Below, in pieces: positions 48,534 to 61,382 of a stretch of 64,000 nucleotides of DNA. Location of the stretch: assembly GCA_950022295.1 (NCBI GenBank), contig OX465599.1:277595501-277659500 (forward strand). Direction: 5' to 3'. This DNA comes from Bromus sterilis. Taxonomy: Eukaryota > Streptophyta > Magnoliopsida > Poales > Poaceae. The notes under the pieces were generated by a model, which saw only the letters and a list, made by a program, of their open reading frames with translations, ran no database searches and was not told the DNA's origin. Positions within the stretch are counted from its first letter, which is position 1. Each line of letters starts with the position of its first letter. The translations under genes were made by a program, and so were the position numbers.

Positions 48534-49805
48534 TGTAAGAGCAAGTTTTGCCCCCCCCCCCCCGAGGTTTTGGACATTGTTGGACAAAGCAGAAGTGGAA
48601 CTAATATTGTTTTCGAGTATAAACAGATACTTAGGTTCCGAGAGAATGGAGTTTGCATGTAGAAGGTCGAAGGACAACTCGCTGCAGTGAAGCTGCAGCT
48701 ATCTACCGAAACCTTTGAAGGAAGACGACCCCTAAAAATGTCGTGGAAGGAGATGTTCCTCTCGAGCAAAAGCGCAACGAGGAGAAAGCTGAAGCTGGTC
48801 GAAGACTTAGTCTTTTTGCTAGTTTCTCTTTATTTCTTGAGTCGTAGGAAAAACCGTACTATTAAGAGGGGTTTGCTAGTTGAGATCTTAGTTGAAGTGA
48901 ACTTGCTCTGCTCAACCAAAACCCACAAAAGCCTACCGAGAGAAATCTTACTGAGTCGAGTGAATAGCTCGAAGGCAAAGTCCTCACACTTCGTGCCTTC
49001 GAGAGAGAACTCGTTCAGTAAGTCAGCTTACTTGTTCCTCAAGTAAAGTTGCGCAGTGATTGGAATCCGACCGTTGTGGACACGCGTCAAGCGGTTGCAT
49101 CGGGTCACTTCAGTCATTCTACCCATCGGGATCGCCAACTATAAATACCCCGCACCTACCCGCCATTTCGGGTCGGCTGCTCCACTGAAGATTCTAAGAC
49201 TGAAGTCTGTGAGCATCCCAAGAGAGATTCATCGAGAGAAAACCAAATCCCAAGTCTGAGCTGAGTTGAGCAATTCACTATGACTTAGGTTGAGATTAGC
49301 CGATCCTTTTATCTTGGAGAACTGCAAGTCTCCTAGACGGTTAGGCGTCGCCTGTCAAGCAGTCGAAGAGTAATTGTCACTGCTGAAGGAAGTTTGTAAA
49401 GGTCTCGGAGATGTCCTGAATCATCTACCACGAGTGAAAACTGGACAAGCTCGAGGAGTTTGTTGCAGTGGAGAATAGGACGGAGAGAGTTTTACTCCAG
49501 GTGTTCAATCACCAGTCCCTCCAACCAGACGTAGCACTTTGCAGAGTGTGAACTGGTTTACCAAACATCGTCGTGTCAGGATCGTTTTCCTTCATACATT
49601 TGAATTAAGTATTCTCTCGTAGCCTGTATGCCTTCGATGTTTCCCTTCGCCTTTAATTCTTTCGAGCTATGCATTACCTTCGATACTGTATTTCCTTCGA
49701 GATGTTCTTAGTCCTTCGCAGTTTGCATGAATTCCTTCTAAGTTCCTTAGAATTTTTAGAAGTGATCATTCACCCCCTCCCCCTCTGATCATTCTTGAGC
49801 TTTCA
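48534..49805 (+). repeat. S2 5' LTR (1,272 bp)
   Basis: TGTAAGAGC...CTTTCA. The TATA box TATAAATA is at 49140-49147. A run of 13 C lies near the left end. Many TTCGA/CTTCG motifs occur in the last 200 bp. It is nearly identical to 61383-62648. Small ORFs inside are chance. Confidence 0.95.
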
Positions 49806-49807
49806 AT

Positions 49808-49819
49808 TGGTATCAGAGC
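49808..49819 (+). promoter_or_regulatory. S2 primer-binding site
   Basis: TGGTATCAGAGC, two bases after the LTR; initiator tRNA-Met type. Confidence 0.93.
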
Positions 49820-49875
49820 TAGGCACTCCCTACGCTCTGCGTATTTTGGTCTAACAACCTGGAGTGTTGTCAAGA

Positions 49876-52478
49876 ATGTCGTTTGCAGCTGTTCGCTCGG
49901 GGGAACCAATCCCTATTTTCAATGGGAAGGACTATTCCTATTGGAAGGAAAAAATGAAGAGGAATATCATGGCTATCAACTCCGCCGCTTGGGAAGTTGT
50001 CAAGAATGGTGTAAATGTCAAGGACACTGATGCCATCACTCCTGAAGAGACAAAGAAGATAGAGCTAGATGCTGAAGTCTGGGTATTCATCACAAATCAT
50101 CTGATTCCTGAAAAATATCATGAGGTCAAGAATATTCCTTCGGCCAAAGGTGTTTGGGATTATCTCGAGAAGATTGGTGAAGGTGTCTCTACTCAGAAAG
50201 ATGCTCGAATTGACACCCTTCGAAGCAAGTTCTATCGGTTCAAGAGGCACGAGGGAGAAAAAGTTTGTTCCATATACAACAGACTCACTGCGCTGTCAAA
50301 TGAACTGATTTCCCTCGGTGCAGATGACATTACCAATCGGATTATTGTCAGAACTTTGCTTCGTTCTCTTGATGACTCCTTCGATCACATTGTGCTGATG
50401 ATTAAGGAAAGAACTGATTTCAAAGATATGGTTGCCGCTGATATTATTGAAAGGCTTAATACTTTCGAGATGGAAGAAGATGAGAAACGTGATGTCAATG
50501 GGAGTCGAAAGAAATCTCATGCACTCAAGGCCAGAGCTTCACGTCACTCCTCTCCTGAAGCCAGTTCTGAATCTGCTGGTGCATCTGATGACCCCGAGAA
50601 CATTGGGAAAGATTTTGCACTGATTATGAGAAGATTCAACCGTTTTCAGAAAAGGAACTCCTCTTCACCGAAGAAAAACTATTCTTCAAGACATTCTAGC
50701 AATTCATCACAGCATCGATCATCATCCAGAAACTCTTCAGCGAAAGATAATTGTTGCTATATGTGCAAGAAGCCAGGTCACTTCATTGCTGATTGTCCTC
50801 TCTGGGAAATTGAACATAAATCAAAGCACTCTCACAGCAGATCTTCGAGCAAGTCTTACAGATCGAGCAAAAACCACGATTCAAAGAAATATGATTCAAG
50901 GTCCAGAAAAGACAAGAAAGATGGTTCTGATGATGACAAGAAGAAGAAGTATCACAAGCATCGAGAGAGTTCTTCCTCGAAATCACATTCCTCTCGTCGA
51001 TAGAATTCACACCGAGCCAAAGCCTATCTGGGTAAAGAGATGAACTCTGAAGATGAAGCTTCCGGTTCTGAAGCAGGATCAAAGTCAAGATCAGGTTCTG
51101 GTTCTGGTTCTGAATCTGATGGTGTTGCTGGGATATCATTCGCCTCAAACAAGAATTCAAGTTCATTCTTTTCCAACCACAGCAGTGAAGATGAATCTCC
51201 AGCTTACTGCTTCATGGCCAAGGCTAAGGTATCTTCATCTAAGAAATCCTACGATACTTCTGATGGATCTGCTTATGAAAGTGACTCTAGGATAAGCTAT
51301 GCTAAACTTGCTAAAATTGCTTCTATCCAACAAGATGAACTAGATTCTCTAAGTGAAACTATTCAAAAATCTGAGACTCTGTTGATCAATGAGATTGAGA
51401 AGGGTCAAACTTTGACTAACGAGCATGCATCTCTGAAAGAAAAGTATGATGAACTTTCCTCTCGTCATGAACTTCTCTCAGTGGACTACGAGAAGCTAAC
51501 CTACGAATTCCTTCAAGGGAAAATGGATCTCGAGAAACTGAGAGAGGCTAACGAAGAGTTGGAAAGTGTAAATCTCACTCTCATGGCTCAACAGGGCTCA
51601 GAAGATAAAAATGAATCTATTCCACCTTGCTTGACTTGTTTGGAACGAAGTAAAATTGATTCTATTTCCGAGAGATCGAAAGGAAAACAACCTATTGTTA
51701 TTGATGATGCTAACCCCTCGAATGAGGAAACCATTACCGAGGAACTCCTCAGGTTGAAAGATTTATTTGAAACAGGCATGTTCAAAAGTGTGCAGGGACA
51801 CCAGTACCTATGTGATATCCTACGAAAGGCTCTTCTTCATAGAAATCCCCGAAACGAAGGAGTTGGCTTCGAAAGGAAAATCAATCCTGACGGAACCTAC
51901 TGGGAACCCGAGCAGTATCCTAAAACTGTCTGGGTTCTTGCGAAAGAAAAGCCCATTGATATTGCTAACCTTTCAGGTTTCAGTTGAAAAATTGACAAAG
52001 CTATTGTTGATGAATCACTTGATTCTGACTACAAGCTTGTCAAAGATCAGGAAGGAAAAGTGTCAGCTGAATTCGTTGGTACTCCTCCGAAGAATGGTTT
52101 CTATAAGCGACAGATTTGGGTTCGCAAATATCTCGTAGAAAAACTGCCCCTAACCATTCTATGCAGGGAAAATCCTCGGTACCATCGAATCACTACTATT
52201 CTCTCGAGGATAGAAGTGAACCCTTGGTGCCTGTTTCAAATGTTCCCCAGAAGGAATACTATCGTGTCGATAGAAATGTTTATCGTCATCGTAATGATAA
52301 CACCAAAGTTGCTGTTACTCATCAGTACTCTAACCCCTCATCGAGGAATTATATTTATGGTGTGCTTGATGGTCCTGATCGACAATGCAATCCTGTTCGA
52401 TATAATATTGCTTCCCCATCTAGCTCTACCATGCCTTCTAAGTCACCTGCTCGCTTGTGGGTGGTTAAGAAGAACTAA
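49876..52478 (+). pseudogene. gag: S2 gag, interrupted
   Basis: ATG at 49876 (MSFAAVRSGEPIPIFNGKDY) is the likely start; the frame is open slightly further upstream, but only from a GTG. N-terminal copia gag, zinc knuckle CYMCKKPGHFIADC (50755-50796), Ser/Arg/Lys-rich and coiled-coil-like parts as in S1. Breaks: TAG at 51001-51003, and a one-base deletion near 52145 (ACTGCC/CCTAACC) that moves the frame. Between them, UGA at 51985-51987 is shared with S1. The end RLWVVKKN and its TAA (52476-52478) match S1 exactly. Confidence 0.93.
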
Positions 52479-52489
52479 TTCTTCTGCAG
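52468..52489 (+). promoter_or_regulatory. S2 gag-pol junction hairpin, same as in S1
   Basis: AGAAGAA-CTAA-TTCTTCT, then TGCAG, base for base as at 2534-2555. The stop codon is in the loop and the pol frame is -1 relative to gag. The conservation is notable because neighbouring codons differ at many third positions. Confidence 0.55.
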
Positions 52490-52519
52490 GGCTATGTCTC
52501 CGATGGATCCGAATGGGTC

Positions 52520-55500
52520 ATGGATAGTGGATGTACAAATCATATGACCGGAGACAAAGAGCTGTTCACCGAAGCAAATCTGTCTGAATCTTCACAGAAA
52601 TACATTACCTTCGGTGACAAAAACAAAGGAAAAGTACTTTGTTTGGGTAAGGTTGCAATATCGAAAGACAAGCATATTGATAAGGTGTTACTTGTACAAT
52701 CTCTAGGATATAATCTTATGTCTATATCGAAACTTTGTGATATGGGTATGCTTGTACTGTTTTCTGCGTCTCGTTGTGTTGTCTTTTCACAGGATGATTA
52801 TTCCTTCGTGTTCGAAGGATATCGTAAGGGTGATCTTTACGTCGTTTATTTTTCTTCGGGACCTGCAGTGTCCACATGTTTGATGGAAAAAGCCACTTCT
52901 GGTTGGTTATGGCACCGAAGACTTGGTCATGCAGGGATGAAAAATCTTCAAACTCTTATCTCGAAGAAGAACATCGTTGGAATTGATAATGTGAAATTCG
53001 ATAAAGATCGTCTATGCAGTGCCTGTGAAGCTGGAAAGATTGCCAAGAAACATCACTCAGCAAAAACCGTCATGACTACTACTCGTCCTCTTGAATTACT
53101 TCATATGGATTTATTCGGTCCTCAAAATTATGCTAGTCTTGGAGGTAACAAGTATGGTCTGGTTATTGTTGATGATTTCTCTCGATATACCTGGGTTTTC
53201 TTTCTTGATGACAAGAGCAAGGTTGTTGAAATTTTCAAAACCTTCGCAAAGAGAGCTCAAGCTGAATATGAATTATCTCTCAAGCATATCAGAAGTGATA
53301 ATGGTACAGAATTCAAAAATACTCATATCGAATAATTTCTTGATGAATATGGCTTTACTCATGAATTCTCGGCTGCTTATACACTGCAACAAAATGGTGT
53401 GGTCGAGAGAAAGAATCGAACACTTATTGAAATGGCCAGAACAATGCTCGCTGAATATAAGACCCCTATCAGGTTCTGGGCTGAAGCTATCAACACTGCA
53501 TGTCATATCATCAACAAGGTTTATCTGCACAAATTTCTGAAGAAAACTTCACATGAACTCATCACTGGTAAAAAGCCCAATGTGTCTTATCTCAGGGTTT
53601 TTGGTGCTACATGTTACATCAGAGATATGAATCACAGCTCCAAGTTTGCCCCAAAGGCACACGAAGGTTTTCTCCTAGGTTATGGTTCGAATTCTCACAC
53701 TTACAGAGTTTACAACTCTCAACTTGGCAAAGTTGTAGAAACTGTAAATGTTCGATTTGATGAAACTAACGGCTCTCAAAAGGAGCAATTACCTCTTAAC
53801 CTGGATGAACCACCATTGGATGAAGTTATCAGGTACATGGCCATTGAAGATATTCGACCTGTCGATGGGAATGCACGTCAAGAAAACAAGGATGATGATG
53901 GTCCAATGTTCCCACACATAGCCCGGGGCGCTGGAGATCAACATCCTGAAGCAAATGATGTACAGGTCGAAGGAGAACGCGTAAACGAAGAAAATGTTCC
54001 CGATGAACAAGCTGATCCCGAAGGACAACCGGATCCACAAGATGATGAAGAAGTTTTTCCTCGCGTTCGAAGAAGAGTGGATGTCGACTCAATTCTCGAA
54101 GAAATTTGTTTACCAGGTCGACCCACCACTCGTTCTCGTACTCGATTAGCTAACTTCTGTGGAAATTTTTCGTTTATATCCATGCTAGAACCATCAAAAT
54201 TCGATGAAGCCATGAAGGACTCAGACTGGATGACTGCTATGCTCGAAGAACTTAACCAGTTCGAGAGAAATAAAGTCTGGTCCCTTGTCGATAGACCTGA
54301 TCCCACAAAGCATAATATCATTGGTACGAAGTGGATCTTTCGCAACAAGCAAGATGAAGATGGCATAGTGGTAAGGAATAAAGCTCGACTGGTTGCACAA
54401 GGATACACCCAAATCGAAGGTATTGATTTTGGTGAGACTTATGCCCCAGTTGCTCGTCTTGAATCCATTCGTGTCATGCTTGCTTTTGCCAATTACAATG
54501 GTATATTGCTATATCAAATGGATGTCAAAAGTGCATTTATTAACGGTGAAATCGAAGAAGAAGTGTATGTTATGCAGCCACCAGGTTTTGAAGACCCGAA
54601 GAATCCTGATAAGGTGTACAGATTGCACAAGGCCTTATATGGGTTAAAGCAAGCACCTCGTGCTTGGTATGAAACACTGAAGGATTTTCTTCTAAAGAAG
54701 GGCTTCAAACAAGGAACAACCGATCCGACTCTTTTTACTCGTGCATACAAAAATGACCTTTTTGTGTGTCAAATTTATGTCGATGATATTATTTTTGGCT
54801 GTACTAACTCTGATATTAGCGAAGAATTTGCTCGCATGATGTCGAAGAAATATGAAATGTCAATGATGGGAGAATTGAAGTTCTTCCTCGGACTTCAAAT
54901 CCGTCAACAGAAAAATGGTACTTTCATTTCTCAAGAGAAGTATCTCAGAGATTGCCTGAAGAAGTTTGATCTTGTCAGTTGCAAAACTATCAAGACTCCA
55001 ATGCCTACGAATGTCCATCTAGATGCAGATGAGAAGGGCAAACCTTTCGATCATAAGAAATATCGCTCGATGATCGGTTCACTTCTTTACCTTTGTGCAT
55101 CTAGACCTGACATTATGCTATCAGTTTGTATGTGTGCTCGTTTTCAGGCAAATCCGAAGGAATCTCATCATATTGCTGTCAAGCGAATCCTTCGATATCT
55201 GGCTCACACACCAACCTTGGGTCTTTGGTATCCCAAGGGTGCTCAGTTTGATCTCGTTGTTACTCTGATTCCGACTGGGCTGGTGATCGAGTCGACAGGA
55301 AATCTACCTCAGGCACATGTCATTTTCTCGGTAGATCTCTTGTCTGTTGGGCTTCGAAGAAACAGAATTGTGTATCTATTTCTACGGCTGAAGCCGAGTA
55401 TATTGCTGCCGGTTCATGCTGTACTCAGATTCTGTGGCTCAAGCAAACGCTGAAAGACTATGGTATTCTTGTGAAGAAAATTCAATTGCTCTGTGATAAC

Positions 55501-55728
55501 GAGAGTGCTATCAAGATTGCCCATAATCCAGTGCAACACTCTCGAACGAAGCATATTGATATTCGCCATCATTTTCTTCGAGATCATGTTCAGCGAGAAG
55601 ATATTGTTATCAGTCATGTTCGCACCGAAGATCAATTGGCTGATATATTCATAAAGCCCTTGGATGAAAAGAGGTTCTGTACACTGAGGTGTGAGTTGAA
55701 CATCTTAGACTCACGCAATGTGCTGTAA
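52520..55728 (+). pseudogene. pol: S2 pol, one nonsense codon and one frameshift
   Basis: Protease MDSGCTNHM at 52520 (its frame opens upstream, next to the gag stop), HRRLGHAGMKNL, integrase LLHMDLFGP and SDNGTEF (about 53295), RT with YVDD at 54776-54787, RNase H from about 55250. TAA at 53333-53335 interrupts integrase where S1 has GAT. A single-base deletion near 55258 breaks RNase H; the downstream frame carries the rest, with VQHSRTKHIDIRHHFLRDHV, to TAA 55726-55728. Amino-acid identity with S1 is high throughout. That last stop is itself part of a GTAAGA donor-like sequence. Confidence 0.93.
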
Positions 55729-56824
55729 GATCATAACCATCGGTACTATGTATCATTAGTTTTCATTGTTGATTGCTTACGTTAATTTTCTATCGTGTTT
55801 CTTTTTCGTTTATTTCTGTTCGTTTGGTGTTGTCCTATACACTTATCAGTCCGAGTCTTATCGCTGTTTTTCCCTCGGATTGACTAAGTATCAGACCCTG
55901 TTTTCCCTCTATTCTATCCCTACCTATTCCGTGCTTTTCTCTCGTGAACATGTATATATTGTACTCGATCAAGATTCCCTTCGAATGTCATTGATTCCGA
56001 AGGAAAATCTATCAAAGTTTTTATCTTCTTTTATACTCGATGTTCGATGAGTTTGGTCTCGGACGTGGAGCAACTATCTTTCGGTTCGTTGGGATTTCCC
56101 GCGATTACCGCCACAAAATCCGTCCGTTGAATGCGGAGAGACGCGAAATCTGCGCCGTTGGATCAGATCTGACAGCTCGTTCAGAACCCCCCTTATAAAT
56201 ACTCATCCACCCCACCGGCCTAGACATCGCTATTTCCTCGACTTCGCCTGTTCGCTTCCAGAAGCTCTCTCTCGCGCGCCGTCGTGCTGCCTCGTCACCG
56301 TCGACTCCCTCGCCGCTTAGCTGCCGGAAGGAAGCTTCGCCGGAGACGTTCCCGTCGACAAAGATCTTCATCTGCGTCGCCGTAGTCGCCTCACATCACC
56401 AAGTTAGGGTATGTGTGGCTCTGGATTCGATTCTATCTCATCTGTTCATCGTTTCCAGTTTCTGTGTTGATTTTCTGTGATTTCTTTTAGGACTGTTTGA
56501 TCCGATTGGATCTTTGAAACTTGGGAAATCTGTTTGTAGCCTTTTCTGTTGATTCCCCATCTGACCTTGGTAAGAAATCACTCGGATTCTCTCACTTAGG
56601 CAATTCCTTCAGTATCGTATCGATAGACTTATACTTGTGCGATTAATTCATACAAGTTCTTCGTTAGATTTCCACCCGATGAAAATCTAGCCTAGCACTT
56701 TCATGAAAACTTGCGATAAGACAAATCTCTCGATATGATTGCTGCATTCAAAATGTTTTTCCTCGTAATTGCTGGTACTTGTTCACAACTTCCCTATATT
56801 GCCTCGTACCTTCCTTTTTCGCAG
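55725..56824 (+). other. Intron-like segment between S2 pol and ORF2 (1,100 nt)
   Basis: Begins GTAAGA (55725-55730) and ends TTTTTCGCAG (56815-56824), both good plant splice signals, with T-rich sequence before the end. Removal would skip the pol stop and join the codons in frame to the ORF2 ATG at 56829. S1 has pol and ORF2 joined at the corresponding position. The segment has no ORF of note. A second donor (GTATGT, 56409-56414) with the same acceptor would give a 416-nt leader intron. Splicing is inferred, not shown. Confidence 0.6.
56194..56201 (+). promoter_or_regulatory. Possible internal promoter TATA box for S2 ORF2
   Basis: TATAAATA in CCCCCTTATAAATACTC is followed by a C/CpG-rich leader of about 200 nt that looks like a grass 5'UTR, then the GTATGT donor at 56409. 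The composition contrasts with the AT-rich DNA just upstream. The arrangement resembles a host gene promoter, 5'UTR and leader intron. S1 has no counterpart. Confidence 0.45.
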
Positions 56825-56828
56825 GAAA

Positions 56829-59800
56829 ATGTCTGGCAACGAAGGAAATATTAGAGCACCCAAGCGTGTGGGAGGCAGAACTAGAATCACCAACAATTCT
56901 GAAGGTTTATCTGAGGATTTGATCATAGAGAAGAACTTGAGGACACCTTCAGGATCTGAGGATGAACGTACGAGAGAAAATCGTCTGCAAGAGATACGAA
57001 GGCTTCAAGCTCTTCGTTGGTATGAGTACAAGTCTCTTATCCCACGATGGGAGAGGCTGTTTGCAATGAAAAATCCCTGGTCGGTTGTTAAATCTTTAAG
57101 GCCAAAGTGGATGAAGGATAATCGACCACCTCCTACTGCTGATGCTCACCCTACAGCTCTCAAAACACCTGATGATTTTAAAGAGCTTGTTGAAGCTCGA
57201 GAAGCTCGAGCACAGAAGAGAAAAGAATCCAAAGCACGAAAGGAAGCTGCTGCTGCTGAAGGTGCCGAGGAAGTTGGCCCTAGTGCCAAATCAAAGGGTG
57301 GCAAGAAGTCAGCCAAGCGACAGAAAAAGGTTGTAATAGTATCTCCTCCTGATGCAAGCTCCGAAGGAGAAGCTAACTCAGATGATCAAGACCCTGGTAC
57401 TGAGGCTGATGTCGAGGACATACCTCTGAAGAAAAAGCCGAGCAGTAAGGGCATTAGGATCCAGGAGCCAGCTCCACAGGCTCCTCGAGGAAATATTGAC
57501 TTGACCAACTTGGTCACTGATCCGCCCATTTCTTCTGCTCCACCTGTTCCTGTTCGCCAACCAAAACCTTCGGTCACAACGAAGGGAAAGCAAGCTCAAG
57601 TTTCTGAGGATGAAGAAACTCTTATTCAACGTAAAGAAAGGCTGGAAAAACAAAAGGAACAAGAGGCAAAAGACTTGATTAATTCCAAACTCCTGAACTT
57701 TCACAGTCAGCCCGAGCATAAAAAGGCTCTGGTTGCTCAACAACTTGGTATTCTCCATTTGGTCAGTGAAAAATATCGACGCCAGATTTCTGAAAGCACT
57801 ATACCTACAAACCCGAAGGAAAAGGTTGTAGCCCCAAGTGCTGCGAAGAAGAATGCTGAGGCCCCTAGTGCGTCGAAGGATAAAGCAGTGGCCTCAAAAC
57901 CCATTGCTACTGTCAAGGCCACCAAGGAAGCCGAAAAGAAAGCCAAGGAGGCTAGACAGAAGGCGCAAGCTGCTCCAGTTCCTCGAGCTGCCCCAGCTCC
58001 TGCCCCTGTTGCACCAGTTGGTTCCGGCCCTCGTGCCGATGAAGAGAGCTCTAACGAAGGAGAATCAAATGCAAATGCTCCATGGGATGCTGCACATATT
58101 TCACATATTCTCTGGAAGATGGCTACCACACCGAGCAGAGTCACTGCCGAGGACGATGTTCCTGCTGAAATCCAAGAGCATGTTGCTCGATACATGATTC
58201 GCTGGGAAGATTATATCACCCAGGATAAAAAGGATAAGGAACAAGTGAGGTTTTACACCAGGCAACTTCAAGAAGAAACCGAGGACGCTGAGTCCCGAAT
58301 TTTTTTCAGATCCAAGATTGCTTCGGCTGAAGCCTCCAGGAGGGCTCAGAAAGAGAATTTAACTGCTGTGTTCGACAAAGTTAAACAAGTTGTGTCTGCT
58401 GTTTGCAAAGAGCACAATGATGCTCTGTTCCAAAGACAATCTCGAAAGAGAAAGTCTGCTGCCCCAACCTCTGTGCGTGGGACGCCAGAGATCGAGAAGA
58501 CCGCCAAGAAGTCCAAGACCACCGAGGTCGATGCTGCCACAGCTCGACAAGAATCTGAACCAAATCCAACCAAGCAATCCTCTCCTCCCCGCAAGAAAAC
58601 TCCATCACCTCGCCAAAGAACCCCACCTCCTCGACAAACAACTCCACCCCATTGCCAAGCCACTCCTCCACCACGACAACAAACTCCTCCACTTCCACCT
58701 CGTCAACCCTCACCACCAAAAGCCTCGACGCCACCCCCAAACCCACCATCACCTCCTCTCGTCATTCCATCGACCACCCCAGTCATCGAAACCCAAGTCC
58801 ATGCAGAGACCGAGCAAGTGGCTCAGGTCGAGAAAGAAACACAAGTCCCCATTTCCTCTGCCCAGAAAGATTACTCTTCTGCCAAGACTCTGCCTGAAGG
58901 AGAAGATGCTGATGTTGACATCACGACATTTTCTTCTCGACGAGACCATGTCGCATGCAATAGTTCTGGAGATGTCAGTTCAAGTGACAATTCTTCCTCC
59001 TCCTCTTCAAGTTCCTCGAACGAAGAAATGGTTGATGCTTTTACCCAACTAGATGAAGACTTGGAGGCCGTGGAAAATGAAGAGGCCGCACAAAATGCTC
59101 AAACCGACGAAGGAGATGCCGTCGTATCTCAGCCCGAAGAGAATGCTCCTGCAGTCATTCCGACTCAGGATATCGTAAACATTCCATCATCCATCACTCG
59201 ACCTGATGAACCTGTATTCCAGATGCCAGATAATGCTGCTGAAGTTTTTCCAGTTGATGAGCTGCTTCACTCTGCTCATCCGAGAGAAATGCTACCTCTG
59301 TTCCGCTCAGATGTTCCTCGTGGAGGTCCTATCTTCAAAAGGCGCGAACACAAACCATTTTTCTTCGGTACCAATCCCTACGAGAAGCCCAGAAGTGCAT
59401 ATTCTCTTCGGTTTTGGACCCAAGAACAAGCTATCTACTATACTCGTGTGTTGTACAACAAGGCAAGAGTTTTCCAGCATCAATACCTTGATATGCCTTC
59501 GGTGTACTCCACTACTTGTTTCGAGAATGTTGCCGAAACAATTGATAGTCTGCATGCTCACAAGATGTTTGCTCTCGATTGTGGTTACAATCCCGAGCTT
59601 ATCAAGTAGTTTTATGCAACGCTTTATGTCACTGGAGATCCGGAGAACTCGAAGACATGGAAATTTGATTATATGATTCAAGGCCAAGTCTTTCATATGA
59701 CTGTCGATCAATTTCTGGCCATCATCAATTTACCTCGTTTCGAAGGATTACCTCACAAGCTCCATGACTTACCTGCTGCAACTCCAGCTGAATTCTCTAC

Positions 59801-60833
59801 GCTTATGGATCCAGATGTCGTAGGAGATCACTACCCCACTGAGCCGAAGCCAAGACACTTGGTATTTGAAGCAAAGGCATGGTTTTATATTCTATCGAAG
59901 ACTTTGATGCCAATGCTCGATGTGCACGATGATTTTCCCATTCCAAATGATGTGCAACTTGCTCTGATGAAGTTAGTCCACGGTCGTCCCTTCGATTTTG
60001 AAGACTACTTCCTCAGAACTTTGGTGTCTTGTGCTGATGACCACAATTCCCACAAGCCATATGCACCATGGCTGATGGAAATCTGCAATTACTCTCGGGA
60101 CGTGCCATTCCCCGTATCCATTTACCCGAAGATTTTCACTCCTCCTGTTCGTGACGTATTGCAGGTTGTTGCTCGAACCACCGATCCTTTTGCTGAGCAC
60201 ACTTGCATCCGCGCCCACTTCACAGAGCGAAATATTCGCTCGAAGTTTATAAAGCCAGTGCATCATTTGGAAGTTTCTCTTCGGTCCCAGCAAATGCTTC
60301 AACATCACATTGATCAAGATTTCATTCAGAAGCAAGCTATGATGGACGAAATCAATCACCTACGAAACATTGCCATGAACAACAATTAGATTCTGCGTGA
60401 ATGCCTTCGCCGTGATTGGAAAGGTTTAAGGAAGTTCAATTCCCTCGGTCAACTTCAACGATGCGGGTTCGAAGAATATCCTCCCCATCTAAATAGAAAT
60501 TGGACAAATGATGATCGAGTAGATCGCCCGGATCCCAATATCCCTCGTCTGCCGAAGAACAGAGATGTGCTCAATGTCGACGACTATTATCACATCACTA
60601 TGGACACCCTCTCCTCCGACTCCGAGCAAGAATAAGCCCCTCCTCAGCGTCAACCGAGAGTTTACTTGCCACATCCTCGAAGCCCCCGGACTCCGCCGGA
60701 ATCGCAGCTGGAATCTTCTGGAGATCAACACTCCTTCCGCACGAAGATCACTCCTCCCGGCGCTCGTCCAATTCTTCGTGCTCCAACGCTCGCCGAATCT
60801 TCTCGTCGTCGCCGGAGCCAGCCTCGCGAGTAG
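56829..60833 (+). pseudogene. S2 ORF2 (env-like), three stops
   Basis: Starts MSGNEGNIRAPKRVGGR at 56829, four bases after the acceptor-like CAG; the frame is open from 56769, but the upstream codons are not shared with S1. N-terminal IRRLQALRWYEYKS as in S1; Lys/Glu/Ala-rich and Pro-rich low-complexity stretches (57180-58790), a Ser run (about 58990), then the conserved block (59330-60480) with ELIK(stop)FYATLYVTG and YMIQGQVF. Stops: TAG 59607, TAG 60387 and TAA 60633; the S1 residues at the first two are Gln (CAA, CAG), so C-to-T changes are likely. After 60633 the same frame continues to TAG 60831-60833. No signal peptide or obvious membrane helix. Function unknown. Confidence 0.85.
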
Positions 60834-61382
60834 GGATTTCTTTCGACCCTATCCTCTCGACTTTTTGTACGTTGTGACAAAAAGGGGGAGATGTAGTGGC
60901 ATCGAAGAAATTAGTTTGCCTACGGGGTTAAGGGCTTTGCTTTTCATTCGATAAACTTTTGATCTTTGAGGTTTTCTGAGTAGTTTCAACAAACTTTCGA
61001 TTCCCATTCGATCTGGTTGTAACTAACTCTAAGTAGGACTGTGAACTGCTACTCTTTTCGTAATATATCTATCTGCTGCTTGCAATACTTAACCTTTTGC
61101 AGGGAGTTATCTTTCATATAAGTTCACAGGTCATTCGAGGAGATTGCATATTTCTCATTGGACACTATCTGGAATGCAATTTCATTCGCTAAGATTATTG
61201 ATGTTTTTCCCTCGACTCTACTTGTCATATATGCACTTCACAGGAAATTTTTATCTTACGTGCATACATCAAGGGGGAGTTCTTCATCAATCCTTAGCAC
61301 TGGTTTATCATCGAAAACTCAAACTTTTTCAAATTATTTATCGATGCCTGTTTTGTCAACAATCGTCCAAAAAGGGGGAGAT
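60834..61382 (+). promoter_or_regulatory. S2 3' non-coding region with three polypurine motifs
   Basis: AAAAAGGGGGAGA at 60879-60891 and 61369-61381, and AAGGGGGAG at 61271-61279. The last full motif is one base from the LTR. Same order and spacing style as S1 9747-10276. Confidence 0.87.

Noticed and set aside
46926..48662. Single ORF of 578 codons reading through the RT
   Set aside because: After 48533 it runs into the S2 LTR; the last 43 codons are an accidental chimera across the insertion point.
60565..60954. Separate 129-codon ORF after S2 ORF2
   Set aside because: It is a shadow frame; the ORF2 frame itself stays open past 60633 to 60833.
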